A stretch of 25,653 bases of DNA from assembly GCA_044234005.1 (NCBI GenBank), contig JBIIJE010000027.1, positions 1 through 25,653 of the forward strand, read 5' to 3'. Source of the stretch: OLB11 sp044234005. GTDB lineage: Bacteria; Bacteroidota; Bacteroidia; Chitinophagales; Chitinophagaceae. A program made the position numbers and the translations under genes. Positions 16,930 to 25,208 of the stretch are shown piece by piece. The notes below the pieces were generated by a model. The model saw only the letters and a program-made list of their open reading frames with translations, ran no database searches and was not told the DNA's origin. The first letter of the stretch is position 1. The number at the start of each line of letters is the position of its first letter.

Positions 16930-19539
16930 TTAAAAAAGTAAATCATCTCTTTTCGGCAAGTTTATATCCGTAAATAGCAAAGTGGGATCAGGCTTTTCAA
17001 TCGTTGTATAAGTGTCTTGTTGAAATTGACTATTTACATCGGTTTCGATTTCAACTTGCATACTAGGCAAATACTTTTCATTGATATAGTTAGGGAATAG
17101 CGAAGGTATTATTAATTGCAATTCTGGATTGTCGGGGTAATAGATAGGTTCAAGATTTACCGATTGTAGCAATTTCCCATTTTTTAGTTTTCGAGCTTTA
17201 TAACCATCACTCGTATAATCAATACTCACATCAATATTTTCTTGATTATCATCATAAAAATCATGCTCCTGAATGGCATAAGTATTTGAACCAATGATAA
17301 TCTGGCTATGCTGCAAACGGGTATAATTAAGTTGGTTGTTCTTCAAAAACTCATGATTGTATTGTGTATAATCATCCATGCTACCAAATAACTTTTGCCA
17401 CCAAGCTTTCATGCTATCGTTTGATAGCTTTGGTAGCTTCACTTCATGTGGAGCAGATTCGGATTTTATTCGTTGAATAGGATATCCTACTATCTCAGAA
17501 TTGATGAGTATGTGCTTATTAAAAACACCTTTTATACAAACATCTTTCAATTCATTTCCTTCTAATACTATAATATCGGCAGCTTGTATATTTAATCGAC
17601 TTTGCAAGCGTTGTTGCATGGTGACTTTCAAAGGCTTGAATAAAAACCCTCTGCCCGTCAATACAGCACCACACAATTTAATATGTGGGGCACTTTGCTG
17701 AACCATCTCTAATTGCAAAATCACCTTTTCGCTAATTATTTCACAAACATTTTGAACATAGCCATAGAAATCACTAATTCTGTCTATACTCTTTATAATA
17801 TCAAGTATCGTAAAGAGTGTAACATCTGGTTCCAATAATTTATCAAATCTAATTGAACCAGATCTTGCTTGCAACCAATATTGCTTCACCGATGAATCAG
17901 TTGAAAAGGAAAATTTGAGTCTCTCTAACTCTTGAAAAAAATCATTGCGAATAGCTAAATCATCTTCAAGGGATTGAAGAATCTTCTGTTTAATAAATTG
18001 ATTTATACCATTTTTTCTATGATTCAATTCGCGAATCAGATGAATAATTGTTTCAAATATTGCATTCGTAATCAAATTACCAGCACCTGCAAATCCATTT
18101 CTATATTGTGGCTTAACATTGAAAATATGATGTTGACCTGTTTTAATTACTGAAAAATCAGTCGTCCCTTTTCCAGCATCAATAATCACATAATCTTGAT
18201 TGGGTAATACTTTTGCATTTTGCTTACTCATATATCCAATAAATGCGGCATCACTCTCAGAAATTGTGACTATCTCCCATGCTTTCAACCTATTTCGATA
18301 AGCATCTTGAGAAGCAATATCTAAAACTATTTGATTGATATTTTGTTGCGTAATTTTTACATAATCACTATCGTAAATATTAGGTACAAGCAAAGTCAAA
18401 CGAATACATCTATTTTTATCACGATACTGTATAAACTCTTTCTTGAGGAAAGACTCTATCATGGTTCGCAAAATGGTGTGAATAATTTTAGAACTCACTT
18501 CATTCAATTTCACATCAATAGGATATTGCTCAATGGCATCGAAGTAGCTAAACTTAATACTTGATAAAATATTGTCCTGCTTATGTGTAATTTTTAGATT
18601 CGGAATTTGCTTATAATTTTCTTCGCTTAATTTTTTCGAACTCGCACGATCAATTAACATCTTCAGTTTTTTAGACTGTTCCAATATGTAATTTTCTTTA
18701 CCGAAATTCTCATACTTATCGCCGAGATCCGATTGCACAAAAAATATAGACTTATAAAATGGGGTATCCTTCTCTTCTTGATAATAAGGCAAATTTGAAT
18801 TCTCTATCCACCCCTTGCTCACATGGTAATCTTTCACCTTTTGAAACAAATCTTCATTGCTTGGATTCTTAAGCATATAGCCCTTTTGACTATATCTTGT
18901 CACAACCATTTGCGACGCCTCGGAACCAAAATCTAACGCAATTCCTAAAAACTCAGCAGGATGACAAATTTGAATACGAACGTCCTGATAATAGGTATGT
19001 TCAGCGGTTTGATAATTCAATGAAATAGTTATCCCCTCGATGTCAAATAATGAATCGCTTAATGGTCTATTTAGCTTGGCTTTCACAAACACACCATGCT
19101 CATTTTGAATGAAAAGGAATGAAATATCTTTAGACAATTGACTTACTTCCTCCTCATAATAATGAATAAAATTCGAAACTTCTTTAGCTGGCGTTTTCAT
19201 CACAAAATCTTCATCGAGGTCGTCGTAAAACGATTGCTTTTGCTGAGTATCATTTGCTTTGATCGGCTGCTCTTGATTTAGGCTCTGTTGCAAAACTATT
19301 TTCACCGCCTTTTGAGCCTCATCAAAATTAAAAAAAGCTTTCAAGTTATTAAGAGAAGTATCTCCAAAATCTTTTTCAAAAGAAACAAGTCTACTCATCG
19401 CAGGAATTGCCAATACATTTACATAAGTATTTGAATTGAGTTCAACCACAAAACTTGTATTCTGTATTGAATTTGAAAATGTTCGTAGCTCTGCCATCCA
19501 CTCGCGGCGATTATTAATAATAATGGGTATTGAAAACAC
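16930..19539 (-). CDS. Divergent actin/Hsp70-fold ATPase (SrfB-like size)
   Basis: 869 aa. An N-terminal ~195-residue beta-rich region precedes an actin/Hsp70-type ATPase core: phosphate-1 LGIALDFGSEASQMVV (198-213), connect-1 TISESDAAFIGYM (425-437), phosphate-2 YVIIDAGKGTTDFSVI (450-465) and an adenosine-type loop AVLTGRGFLFKP (625-636). The canonical GTTNS of Hsp70 phosphate-1 reads GSEAS here. About 210 residues after the core do not resemble an Hsp70 substrate-binding domain, and no membrane segment is present. Among known families it is most like the loosely related SrfB-type ATPases in size and layout, but I cannot confirm membership. It starts with GTG at 19539; an ATG at 19497 (MAELRTF) is the alternative. 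The gene lies between hscA and the SEDS-PBP genes, as MreB or FtsA act beside RodA or FtsW. Confidence 0.8.
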   Translation of the reverse strand: MFSIPIIINNRREWMAELRTFSNSIQNTSFVVELNSNTYVNVLAIPAMSRLVSFEKDFGDTSLNNLKAFFNFDEAQKAVKIVLQQSLNQEQPIKANDTQQKQSFYDDLDEDFVMKTPAKEVSNFIHYYEEEVSQLSKDISFLFIQNEHGVFVKAKLNRPLSDSLFDIEGITISLNYQTAEHTYYQDVRIQICHPAEFLGIALDFGSEASQMVVTRYSQKGYMLKNPSNEDLFQKVKDYHVSKGWIENSNLPYYQEEKDTPFYKSIFFVQSDLGDKYENFGKENYILEQSKKLKMLIDRASSKKLSEENYKQIPNLKITHKQDNILSSIKFSYFDAIEQYPIDVKLNEVSSKIIHTILRTMIESFLKKEFIQYRDKNRCIRLTLLVPNIYDSDYVKITQQNINQIVLDIASQDAYRNRLKAWEIVTISESDAAFIGYMSKQNAKVLPNQDYVIIDAGKGTTDFSVIKTGQHHIFNVKPQYRNGFAGAGNLITNAIFETIIHLIRELNHRKNGINQFIKQKILQSLEDDLAIRNDFFQELERLKFSFSTDSSVKQYWLQARSGSIRFDKLLEPDVTLFTILDIIKSIDRISDFYGYVQNVCEIISEKVILQLEMVQQSAPHIKLCGAVLTGRGFLFKPLKVTMQQRLQSRLNIQAADIIVLEGNELKDVCIKGVFNKHILINSEIVGYPIQRIKSESAPHEVKLPKLSNDSMKAWWQKLFGSMDDYTQYNHEFLKNNQLNYTRLQHSQIIIGSNTYAIQEHDFYDDNQENIDVSIDYTSDGYKARKLKNGKLLQSVNLEPIYYPDNPELQLIIPSLFPNYINEKYLPSMQVEIETDVNSQFQQDTYTTIEKPDPTLLFTDINLPKRDDLLF

Positions 19540-19551
19540 TAGTCTATTTTT

Positions 19552-19595
19552 GTTTCTAAAGTACTAAAGTAGAAACAAGCTCTTACAATTAAGAG
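19552..19595 (-). promoter_or_regulatory. Two hairpins between hscA and the ATPase gene
   Basis: The 77-nt gap has two perfect 6-bp inverted repeats: CTCTTA (19580-19585) with TAAGAG (19590-19595), loop 4 nt, and GTTTCT (19552-19557) with AGAAAC (19571-19576). The latter encloses a direct repeat of CTAAAGTA (19557-19564 and 19565-19572), which on the minus strand gives two TACTTTAG boxes, one base from the TAnnTTTG -7 consensus. This could be a processing or attenuation point, or an internal promoter for the five downstream genes. No T-run follows, so a full terminator is unlikely. Confidence 0.35.
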
Positions 19596-19616
19596 AAACT
19601 TACGTTAAAATTTTGC

Positions 19617-21476
19617 CTAAATTTCCTTTCCTTTCATTGCTTCCGCTACCGCGATATCCATTACACGCTCTGCATAAGGACTGGTTATGGTATTTAAATG
19701 CTCCGTGAGTTTCACAATTTCATCTTTTTGTTTGCTTCCCAGTGCATTTTCTAAGTTTCGAACAGCTTCTAAGGTCTGTTCTTTTTCATGTTGCGTCAAG
19801 AAATCACGATGCTTGTATGAAAAATTTTGCGTCAATTGTATCATTTGTTCAGCTTCAGTAATTGCTTCAACCAATGAACGAGTTTGAATGTCTTCTTTCG
19901 CATTTGTAATAGAATCTAAAAGCATTTTCTCAACTTCTGAATCAGATAAGTCATATTGAGGCTTCACTTCTATACTCTGTGAAATGCCACTTCGTAGTTC
20001 TTTAGCCTGAACATGTAAAATACCATCAGCATTGATGTGAAACGAAATTTCTACTTTTGGCAAACCAGCCGGCATACCAGGTATGCCCGACAAAATAAAT
20101 TCTGCAAGCTTTCGATTATCTTTCACTAAATCGCGTTCACCCTGAAAAACAGAAACGATGATGCCACTCTGTCCATCTCGTGAAGTGGAATATTGCCTTG
20201 ATGCTTTGCAAGGAATTTTATTATTGCGTGGAATCAGCACGTCCATCAAACCACCCATGGTCTCAATACCCAAGCTAAGTGGTGTAATATCCAATAGCAA
20301 AATATCTTTGTTATTCCCAGCCAATATATCAGCTTGAATAGCAGCGCCTAAAGCTACTACTTCATCCGGATTGAGTGAATCATGTAAATCTCTTTCAAAA
20401 AAATCGCGAACGCATTTTTTAACCAATGGAACTCTCGTAGAGCCCCCAACCATAACCACTTCGTGAATTTCCGCTTTAGTTAGCTTACTGTCTTTCAAAG
20501 CAAGTAGACAACTTTCTATGGTTCGATTTATAATATCCTGAATTGCACTTTCAAAATCAGTCTTGGAAATACTGATTTGTTTATCCTTAAAATTGTAAGA
20601 AAAATTTTCATGATCAGATAAATGCTTCTTACATGTTTCTGCCAACAACCTTAAGGTCTGCTTTAAATTGATATCCGTATTTACTGATGTTTCAGCTATT
20701 TCAAGTTGATTACATATGATTTGAAACAATGCTTGATCAAAGTCGTCGCCACCTAGATTGGTGTCACCATGCGTGCTTAAGACATCAAAAATTCCATCTG
20801 TGATTTTCAAAATAGAAATATCAAAAGTTCCGCCACCTAAATCATATACAGCAATATTTTTGGTCTCACTACTTTCAGCCGTTATACCATAAGCAAGGCT
20901 TGCTGCTGTTGGCTCATTGATGATACGCAAAACCTCTAAACCCGCCAATTTACCTGCATCGCGCGTAGCTTGCCGTTGGGCATCATTGAAGTATGCAGGA
21001 ACTGTAATAACACATTTTGAAATAGAAGTTTTCAGTACATGTTCAGCGCGATGTTTTAGTTCTTGTAAGATAAATGAAGATAATTCGATGGGCGAATAAT
21101 ATCGATCTCCTAATTGTACTTTTACTAGTTTGTCATCATCGGTATCTATTATTTTATAAGAATAACTTATACTCTTCTGCTTCACATCTTGATATGATTT
21201 TCCCATCAACCTTTTTACACTATAGATAGTATTAGCGGGGTCAATTTCGAGTAATTTCTTAGCATCATTGCCTATAATAAACTGCTGACTTTCCAGATTA
21301 TAATGAAGTATAGAAGGGACTAAAGTAGTATCATCTATATCCTTTAAGGCAATAGCCTTTTTGGTATCTGGATGAATAATTGCAACTAAACTATTTGTGG
21401 TTCCTAAATCAATACCTACGATTAAATCATCTTTTTGCAAAGTACCTGTGGCAATATTTATCGCTATTTTAGCCAT
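19617..21476 (-). CDS. hscA: Hsp70-family chaperone, HscA type
   Basis: The 619 aa match HscA (about 616 in E. coli) better than DnaK (about 640). An ~18-residue N-terminal extension (MAKIAINIATGTLQKDD) precedes phosphate-1 GIDLGTTNS (21-29), as in Bacteroidota proteins annotated HscA. All ATPase motifs are intact: VITVPAYFND (156-165), INEPTAASLAYG (186-197), YDLGGGTFDIS (211-221) and VVMVGGSTRVP (340-350). The interdomain linker is DILLLDITPLSLGIE (391-405), and a full substrate-binding domain follows (VSVFQGERDL, GIPGMPAGLPKVEISFHINADGI). Canonical HscA matures Fe-S proteins with HscB and IscU, but none of these is adjacent here. Instead it heads a minus-strand cluster with an actin-like ATPase and the SEDS-PBP fusion, so it may serve that machine. 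The family call is firm; the HscA role is less so. Confidence 0.85.
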   Translation of the reverse strand: MAKIAINIATGTLQKDDLIVGIDLGTTNSLVAIIHPDTKKAIALKDIDDTTLVPSILHYNLESQQFIIGNDAKKLLEIDPANTIYSVKRLMGKSYQDVKQKSISYSYKIIDTDDDKLVKVQLGDRYYSPIELSSFILQELKHRAEHVLKTSISKCVITVPAYFNDAQRQATRDAGKLAGLEVLRIINEPTAASLAYGITAESSETKNIAVYDLGGGTFDISILKITDGIFDVLSTHGDTNLGGDDFDQALFQIICNQLEIAETSVNTDINLKQTLRLLAETCKKHLSDHENFSYNFKDKQISISKTDFESAIQDIINRTIESCLLALKDSKLTKAEIHEVVMVGGSTRVPLVKKCVRDFFERDLHDSLNPDEVVALGAAIQADILAGNNKDILLLDITPLSLGIETMGGLMDVLIPRNNKIPCKASRQYSTSRDGQSGIIVSVFQGERDLVKDNRKLAEFILSGIPGMPAGLPKVEISFHINADGILHVQAKELRSGISQSIEVKPQYDLSDSEVEKMLLDSITNAKEDIQTRSLVEAITEAEQMIQLTQNFSYKHRDFLTQHEKEQTLEAVRNLENALGSKQKDEIVKLTEHLNTITSPYAERVMDIAVAEAMKGKEI

Positions 21477-21493
21477 GCGCTATTTTTTGGCTG

Positions 21494-21501
21494 CAAATAT
21501 A
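21494..21501 (-). promoter_or_regulatory. -7 promoter box for the hscA/SEDS-PBP cluster
   Basis: TATATTTG on the minus strand matches the Bacteroidota -7 consensus TAnnTTTG exactly and lies 17 nt upstream of the hscA ATG, predicting a leader of about 10 nt. No clear TTTG appears about 19 nt further upstream, so the -33 half is weak. It is the best candidate promoter for the six-gene cluster. Confidence 0.5.
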
Positions 21502-21700
21502 ATTCAATGGCAAGCGCTAATCGGTTTAATATTTTTCGATTGACTATTCACACTTCACTTGAACGTAATTCAAAATAACAGGAAAGCATGTTCTGAGAAA
21601 AATGAGAGCCTAATTCAACTGAGATTTAAGCCATATTAAAGAATAGAATGCTTGACATGAATTAAATATAAGAATCCAAAAAAATTGATTTTTAAAAAAT

Positions 21701-21730
21701 TTTGCAAATAGGAAATTCCATTTATATTTG
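21701..21730 (+). promoter_or_regulatory. Consensus Bacteroidota promoter for the tRNA pair
   Basis: TTTG at 21701-21704 (-33) and TATATTTG at 21723-21730 (-7), 18 nt apart, match the TTTG-N19-TAnnTTTG consensus. Transcription would start near 21737, about 97 nt before tRNA-Gly, leaving a 5' leader that must be processed away. The rest of the tract from 21502 to 21833 holds no gene that I can see. Confidence 0.65.
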
Positions 21731-21833
21731 CACTCCCAAGAAAGTTCTTATACATGGTAAGTGAAATTTAGATTTGAGGCTTAAAATGTTTCATTTTTCA
21801 ACTTATCATTACCTAGTTTATTACACCCATTAT

Positions 21834-21906
<73 letters not shown>

Positions 21907-21946
21907 CATTTTTTTGAATGAAAAATTTATTCAAAATTAACTTAAT

Positions 21947-22032
21947 ACCTTGGTGGTGAAATTGGTAGACACGCAGGACTTAAAATCCTGTGGGCAGCAA
22001 TGTCCGTGCGGGTTCAAGTCCCGCCTGAGGTA
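21947..22032 (+). tRNA. tRNA-Leu (anticodon TAA)
   Basis: An 86-nt class II tRNA with the long variable arm typical of Leu (GGGCAGCAATGTCC). Acceptor ACCTTGG pairs with CTGAGGT (22025-22031) with two wobble pairs; the anticodon loop CT-TAA-AA gives anticodon TAA; the T arm is GCGGG-TTCAAGT-CCCGC. The discriminator base is A, required for Leu identity. CCA is not encoded. It lies 40 nt after tRNA-Gly and is probably cotranscribed with it. Confidence 0.95.
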
Positions 22033-22033
22033 C

Positions 22034-22087
22034 AAAAAATCAGAGCAAAAATGATAGCATATGTGAACATTGAACTCTGATTTTTTT
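22034..22087 (+). terminator. Terminator-like hairpin after the tRNA pair
   Basis: A perfect 12-bp inverted repeat: AAAAAATCAGAG (22034-22045) with CTCTGATTTTTT (22075-22086), a 29-nt loop, and a T-run running into 22087. The A-tract/T-tract design would work as a Rho-independent terminator. The loop is longer than usual, so efficiency is uncertain. Confidence 0.6.
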
Positions 22088-22546
22088 AATTTAACTTGTT
22101 TCCATTCTTCGATTGTATAAAACAGTGTTTTAATCGTTTGGTCTTATTAGAGTTTGACTTAAATTACACGATAAGCTTTGAGGAATGAAAATTCTAGCGT
22201 GTTAGATGTCTCGTTAACTATTAACGAAATGAACTAGAAGATGTTTTCAATATTCGCGAAATATTGAATTACAGCTTCTGATACCCATGTGATTTATATC
22301 ACAGGTCAAATGTTGCAATAGAAAATGCCGATGGTTATTTTGTTATACCGTTTTGACATTAATTTTATATTATATATTTCGCTTGACGAAAATGGTAAAT
22401 GCCTATGGATACGTATTTTTAGATTAAATGGAGGAACGAAATTTCAATCTGTTACATTTGTCTAATCGGTATTAAGAACAATTTGAGGTACGAAAAATTG
22501 GTCTACTTGTGCTGATGATATTGATAACGAAGGACGAAAGCGATGA
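22088..22546. other. Long non-coding tract with several perfect palindromes
   Basis: I find no convincing gene in these ~460 bases. The tract has three clean inverted repeats: TCGTTAA/TTAACGA (22211-22227, 3-nt loop); TTCAATATT/AATATTGAA (22246-22268, 5-nt loop CGCGA); and TGTGA-N6-TCACA (22288-22303). A 46-codon plus-strand frame (22325-22465) is probably chance. Confidence 0.45.
22288..22303. promoter_or_regulatory. CRP/FNR-family-type operator, TGTGA-N6-TCACA
   Basis: TGTGA (22288-22292), spacer TTTATA, TCACA (22299-22303): both half-sites match the classic E. coli CRP core. Its regulator here, if any, is unknown, and no gene starts close by on either strand, so it may be a chance or orphan site. 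Confidence 0.3.
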
Positions 22547-25183
22547 TTATGGCTTTTCCACCACAATAAAATTATTTGAATTGGCTTCCCAAAACGAAAA
22601 ATCAGCATTGTCAGCTTGAAGGTTACCATCAAAATCAGTTACGATATAACCTAATTGAAAATTATTCGCGTCAAGTTCCCATAGTGAGAAATCATTATTG
22701 TCAAAAACACCATCTTGTGTGATATCACCAGAATAAATAGCAAATACATTCGGTTCGACTTCTATCAAATTATTGTTATAAGCCTTCGATGCGGCTGTTG
22801 TAAAATCGTATGAAGTATTGGCACCGAATAAAATGGGCAATGCACTCCATGTTTCTAATGCATTTCGATTTTTCACAACTATATAATATGAATTCCCAAT
22901 CAAAGCGTTTGAAAAATTGCAAAGCATCAAACCATTTATATTTAAAGGCCCAACTACTGAATAAGCATTTGCATATGGAAATAAAGCTTGGCGCAATTCA
23001 ACTACAACTGAATCGCAAGCCATCGTATCACTGCTAATGCCGGCATCATAAAGTATAGCACTCATTTGTGACGCCCCCTGATAACATCCTTGAATAAAAG
23101 CTTTCAAATTGAGTGTGGCTATGTTTGGTAATACAGTCAAATTAAGTGTCACAATCGAATCGCAACCAAAAGAATTAATAAACGTGGAAGTAAAAACACC
23201 ACTGCTACTTAAACTTTGTCCGTTCCAACTATAGGGCGTTGCAACGCTAGAAATTGTCAAAGATGACGACGAACCAGAAGTTGCACACGGATCCGCTTTG
23301 CCTAAAATTCCAAAGTCATATCCATTGCTGAGCAAACGATCGAATAAATAAAATGTTCCACCAGTGCCTCCGTAAGGCAATATCCGTATTGTTACGGTTG
23401 ACGATGCATGTACATTTTGTAACGCAGCAATCATTGACAAATTAATACTTCCAGCAGAAGCGCCTGATGAAGAAGAACTTGTAAAATTAAGCGTAGCGAT
23501 ATCTGTGAAAATATTGCCGTTAACACTGTATTGAACTAATGCATTGGTTGCCCCTGTAGGTGATCGTCTGTAATCGATGGGGGTTATAGCGTTTAGATCT
23601 AATGCATAACCCGAATCCGATTTTAGTGTAAATGTTATGGAAGTGTTGCTGCTGATAGCACTCGCGGTAGTTGCTGTATTAACAGTGCCACCCCAAGCTC
23701 TTGCAGCGGCATTTGAAGTACTAGCTGCAACTATGCCAACCCCACGTAATAATCCGGTGGCTGTAATATTTGGATTCGAGTAAGTAGCATTATACGGGCT
23801 AGGGCCAAAATTATTGACGCCTGTTCCGCCCGGAAGCGAACTAAAGTCCCAAGCAAGCAAATTTGCAGAAACAACAGTTAAACTTCTTACAACATTTGAA
23901 GCTGCGGAATAGTTGGTGTTCCCAATTTGAGAAGCCGTAATATTTGTTGTACCAATACCGACTATAGTAACTAAGTTCCCAATTACAGTTGCCACCAATG
24001 AATTGCTGCTGGTAAATGTTACAGGATTGCCTGATGAGCCTCCAGTCGCCACGAGCGTAAATGGAGCATCACCTTCTACTTTATTGGGCAAACTTGCAAA
24101 AGTAATTGTTTGACTTGCCTGTGTAACTGTTAATGGTTGCACGACATTGGGTGCTGCTAAATAGCTTGAATTACCTGCTTGCGATGCCGTAATATTTGTT
24201 GTACCAACACCTACCAATGTAACCACATTGCCTAAAACCGTTGCTACATTTGTATTTGAACTTGAATAAGTAACTGGCAGATTAGAGTTGGCGGTTGCAG
24301 TCAAATTAAAATTTCCACTACCGAAAACAACATTCGATAAAGCATTGAAAGTAATTGTTTGAGGACCCGGCGCAGAGGTTCCTATCCAAATTGCTGCAAC
24401 ATATTGCGGATTATCAATAAATGGATTACGATTATTTTGACGAAGGTAGATAGCATTGTTACGAGCTATTTCTCTGGCACTTACGGGATCTTGATTGTGC
24501 CAGGTAATTAACATATTCAAAAAACCAGTCGCAAAAACCTGAGTAGCTGTGCCATTGAACATAGGATAACTCGTATAACTTGTCACTGTATTTTCATATC
24601 GTGTAGCAAAGTAGAAATACATACGAGCAATATCACCTTTAAACTCGTCCAGTGGTTCAAATACAGTTCCGGAGTATCCTGCAACTGCACTTGAACCGCG
24701 CTTACCCCCATTCAATGACGTCCATGTTGCTGTTCCGACATTGCCATGTGGATTATTAGATCGCATGCCATTTACATAACCATCCACTGGAATAACGAAA
24801 TGAGCATCAGAAACCATAGGCGAAGCTGAATTATAAATTGACTGCGGAACAATGTGTTCACGATTATAACAATCACCTTGCACAACATAGTTGCCGCACT
24901 GATTCGTTATATATTGAAATATTACTGGATCTGGACCTGAAGGATTCTCGGAATATAGATCAATAATTGTATTATCATTTTCGTACTGATTATCTCTATC
25001 TGAGGTTGCATAGGTAGTCCACAAGCCACTATAACCTTGATTGATATGACCATCAATAATATTGTGTAACTGGGTTTTTAGGATAAAACCACTTCCCGTC
25101 GCTGAGTTATAATACCCTACTGGAATTTGAGCATAAACTCCTAGGCTCAATAAAAGTGTTACTAATAATAAATTTAACTTCAT
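22547..25183 (-). CDS. Secreted endonuclease I with Ig-like repeats and dockerin-like tail
   Basis: An 878-aa secreted protein. A signal peptide (1 to ~19, LGVYAQ) precedes an endonuclease I/NucM-type nuclease (~20-270): YNREHIVPQS (106-115, His110 catalytic), DAHFVIPVDGYVN (126-138), RSNNPHG (141-147), FKGDIARMYFYFATRY (181-196) and NRNPFIDNPQY (251-261). Two tandem Ig-like repeats (~276-353, ~357-437) share VATVxGNxVTxVGxGTTNITASQ. A jelly-roll-like region (~441-630), a short WNGQSLSSSGVF domain (~632-686) and a C-terminal region follow. The end carries two dockerin-like Ca loops, with Asp820/Thr822/Asp824/Asp831 and Asp850/Asp852/Asn854/Asp861. No T9SS sorting domain is present. It likely degrades extracellular DNA for nutrients. 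The window shows no partner gene. Confidence 0.92.
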   Translation of the reverse strand: MKLNLLLVTLLLSLGVYAQIPVGYYNSATGSGFILKTQLHNIIDGHINQGYSGLWTTYATSDRDNQYENDNTIIDLYSENPSGPDPVIFQYITNQCGNYVVQGDCYNREHIVPQSIYNSASPMVSDAHFVIPVDGYVNGMRSNNPHGNVGTATWTSLNGGKRGSSAVAGYSGTVFEPLDEFKGDIARMYFYFATRYENTVTSYTSYPMFNGTATQVFATGFLNMLITWHNQDPVSAREIARNNAIYLRQNNRNPFIDNPQYVAAIWIGTSAPGPQTITFNALSNVVFGSGNFNLTATANSNLPVTYSSSNTNVATVLGNVVTLVGVGTTNITASQAGNSSYLAAPNVVQPLTVTQASQTITFASLPNKVEGDAPFTLVATGGSSGNPVTFTSSNSLVATVIGNLVTIVGIGTTNITASQIGNTNYSAASNVVRSLTVVSANLLAWDFSSLPGGTGVNNFGPSPYNATYSNPNITATGLLRGVGIVAASTSNAAARAWGGTVNTATTASAISSNTSITFTLKSDSGYALDLNAITPIDYRRSPTGATNALVQYSVNGNIFTDIATLNFTSSSSSGASAGSINLSMIAALQNVHASSTVTIRILPYGGTGGTFYLFDRLLSNGYDFGILGKADPCATSGSSSSLTISSVATPYSWNGQSLSSSGVFTSTFINSFGCDSIVTLNLTVLPNIATLNLKAFIQGCYQGASQMSAILYDAGISSDTMACDSVVVELRQALFPYANAYSVVGPLNINGLMLCNFSNALIGNSYYIVVKNRNALETWSALPILFGANTSYDFTTAASKAYNNNLIEVEPNVFAIYSGDITQDGVFDNNDFSLWELDANNFQLGYIVTDFDGNLQADNADFSFWEANSNNFIVVEKP
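23871..24362 (-). repeat. Tandem Ig-like module duplication inside the nuclease gene
   Basis: Two ~250-bp coding repeats, roughly 23871-24111 and 24120-24362. Near-identical runs include GCCGTAATATTTGTTGTACC in both copies about 250 bp apart. The copies have diverged elsewhere, so the duplication is not recent. Confidence 0.6.
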
Positions 25184-25208
25184 TCGTTGTGATATGCGTT
25201 TTCATGAG

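Noticed and set aside
16930..19539. Calling the 869-aa ATPase MreB, FtsA or DnaK
   Set aside because: Too long, with non-matching flanking regions, altered phosphate-1 and no substrate-binding domain; only superfamily membership is supported.
22325..22465. 46-codon plus-strand frame starting MPMVILLYRF
   Set aside because: Short, AT-driven composition, no recognised motif and no promoter or neighbour support; more likely chance.
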